Source: Treponema bryantii (GTDB taxonomy: Bacteria > Spirochaetota > Spirochaetia > Treponematales > Treponemataceae). From it: 64,000 nt of DNA. Position numbers and translations under genes: made by a program. The notes beneath the pieces were generated by a model. That model saw only the letters and a program-made list of their open reading frames with translations. It did no database searches and had not been told where the DNA came from. Of this stretch, positions 62,982 through 64,000 are shown in pieces. The DNA is taken from the NCBI RefSeq assembly GCF_036492245.1, contig NZ_AP025286.1:558001-622000 (forward strand), written 5' to 3'. The first letter of the stretch is position 1; every line of letters begins with the position of its first letter.

Positions 62982-63029
62982 AGGTCGCACGCTTGCGCGT
63001 GCTTACCGAGTTTGCTACGCAAACTCGCT
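62982..63029. mobile_element. 48-bp double-hairpin insert between the two pta tails
   Basis: Contains GCACGC-TTGC-GCGTGC (62987-63002) and CGAGTTTGC-TAC-GCAAACTCG (63007-63027). Together with the duplicated tail it looks like a REP-like or attachment-site-like element inserted at the 3' end of pta. Mobility is inferred from structure only. Confidence 0.5.
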
Positions 63030-64000
63030 TTAGGCCTGCAATGCTGTAACTGCCACCGTTGCAATTACGTCTTCTACAGAACAGCCGCGGCTCAAGTCGT
63101 TGAGAGGCTTTGCGAAGCCCTGGCAGATAGGACCAATTGCCATCCAGCCGCCCATGCGCTCACAGATCTTGTAACCGATGTTACCAGCGTTGATGTTAGG
63201 GAAGATGAATGTGTTAGCGTGTCCTGCAACCTTGCTTCCTGGAGCTTTGAGTTCTCCAACTTTTGGAGCAACTGCAGCGTCGAACTGGAATTCACCGTCC
63301 AATGCCAAATCAGGAGCTGCTGCTTTAGCAAGTTCTGTAGCCTTCTGTACCTTTGTAACAGTGTCGTAGAACTTAGCATCGTTTCCTGAACCCTTTGTAG
63401 AGAATGAAAGCATTGCTACACGTGGATCAATTCCTGCAATTTTCTTTGCTGTATCTGCTGAAGCAACTGCAATGTCTGCAAGTTCTTCTGCTGTTGGTTC
63501 AATGTTGATAGCGCAGTCACCGAATACTGCAACTCCCTCTGGAACGTAAGGATTTCCACCCTCTGGAGCAACCATGATAAAACATGATGAAACTGTCTTG
63601 AAACCAGGAGCTGTTTTGATAACCTGAAGACCTGGACGGAGTGTGTTAGCTGTTGAGTGACATGCGCCAGAAACAAAACCGTCTGCATCTCCAGCCTTAA
63701 GAATAAGAGCACCGTACATTGTGTGGTCCTTAAGAATTGCAGCCTTTGCTGCTGCTACATCAGCATATTCTGGAGCTCCAGTCTTTTTATTGATTTTTCC
63801 TTCACGAGCTTTGAAAAGGAGTTCTGCATATTTGTCTGCATTTGCGTCTTTTGCTGGGTCAATGATTGTAACTCCGCTCAAATCAGCATTGCATCCGCTT
63901 GCCTTAATATCCTCGTCGCTTCCAATCAAAATGATTTTTGCGATTCCGTCTTTTACGATTTTAGAAGCTGCTTCAACAACACGTTTATCTTCACCTTCGC
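63030..64000 (-). CDS. pta: Phosphate acetyltransferase (start beyond window)
   Basis: About 323 residues are visible; the frame is open to the window edge, where EGEDKRVVEAASKIVKDG matches a region some 20 residues from the N-terminus of Pta. An internal TTG at 63929 is not the real start. The family blocks are present: KIILIGSDEDIKASG, DGFVSGACHSTANTLRPGLQVIKT, SSCFIMV, RVAMLSFSTKGSG, and PNINAGNIGYKICERMGG. Pta converts acetyl-CoA and phosphate to acetyl phosphate, the first step of acetate and ATP formation in fermentation. Its 3' end has been replaced and duplicated, see the adjacent repeat. Confidence 0.95.
   Translation of the reverse strand, partial: EGEDKRVVEAASKIVKDGIAKIILIGSDEDIKASGCNADLSGVTIIDPAKDANADKYAELLFKAREGKINKKTGAPEYADVAAAKAAILKDHTMYGALILKAGDADGFVSGACHSTANTLRPGLQVIKTAPGFKTVSSCFIMVAPEGGNPYVPEGVAVFGDCAINIEPTAEELADIAVASADTAKKIAGIDPRVAMLSFSTKGSGNDAKFYDTVTKVQKATELAKAAAPDLALDGEFQFDAAVAPKVGELKAPGSKVAGHANTFIFPNINAGNIGYKICERMGGWMAIGPICQGFAKPLNDLSRGCSVEDVIATVAVTALQA

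Noticed and set aside
63930-64000. TTG at 63929 as the start of pta
   Set aside because: The upstream frame is open and encodes the conserved EGEDKRVVEAA region, so the gene continues past the window edge.
1-64000. CRISPR arrays, rRNA, tRNA, transposase genes
   Set aside because: No spaced direct-repeat array, no cloverleaf or rRNA segment in the gaps and no transposase-like protein were seen.

Overview
The window looks like chromosome of a spirochaete, most probably a gut or rumen Treponema. The pointers are the AT-rich composition, the many lipoproteins with L/F-x-S-C type lipoboxes, an LplABC-type sugar transporter without its own ATPase, a dense set of chemotaxis and cyclic-nucleotide signalling genes, and the family content as a whole (7TM-DISM/SpoIIE phosphatase, RecG, DnaE, CstA, Pta). 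This placement is inference from protein style; no rRNA or tRNA gene is present to fix it.

Layout. 1-253: 5' end of asnS (minus). 254-560: a regulatory gap with three CRP/FNR-like dyads spaced 31 and 32 bp. 561-5878: an operon of five exported proteins (three unknown lipoproteins, an alpha/beta hydrolase, an M30-like metalloprotease lipoprotein). 5920-9675: an LplB/LplC/solute-binding transporter operon with a very large inverted repeat at its promoter. 9690-21210 (minus): a sigma-70 factor preceded by four iterated 13-bp motifs, a LacI-like ligand domain fused to GGDEF, recG, a YggT-like protein, dnaE and a lone chemoreceptor. 21433-30382: c-di-GMP proteins (degenerate GGDEF-EAL, GGDEF, and a REC-GGDEF-EAL-PAS-histidine kinase) interleaved with gltX, a low-molecular-weight phosphatase and a HAD phosphatase.

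30397-49616 is the most distinctive part. On the minus strand a propeller-sensor adenylate cyclase is followed by an orphan UrtA-like binding lipoprotein. Divergent from it runs a tightly overlapping chemosensory operon: CheW, a CheW-like protein, CheB with a decayed receiver, CheR with a C-terminal extension, a CheA-receiver fusion, a receiver-adenylate cyclase and two six-helix chemoreceptors with an unusual hairpin tip. A membrane-anchored propeller protein and a TPR-type lipoprotein follow. I read this as a chemosensory pathway whose output is cAMP rather than the flagellar motor. The CRP-like sites at 389-467 would be the kind of target such a signal could reach, although no CRP-family gene lies in the window.

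49686-49817 holds a candidate stand-alone small RNA. 49894-54571: an SGNH-like protein, a PQ-loop membrane protein, a CitA/DcuS-type two-component pair, an Rrf2 regulator and a GHKL ATPase-like protein. 54575-60316: an aldo/keto reductase with ferredoxin-like cysteines, a 7TM-DISM/SpoIIE phosphatase, cstA and a conserved hypothetical. 60418-62890 is an accessory, very AT-rich stretch with a truncated DUF1016/YhcG gene, a small membrane protein, an ankyrin/SH3-like exported protein and a GC-rich mosaic of palindromes. The window ends in pta (minus). Its last codons are duplicated with only synonymous changes on either side of a 48-bp double-hairpin insert.

Several signalling genes have a -10 box only 7-9 bases before ATG and no Shine-Dalgarno sequence, so leaderless transcripts are likely.
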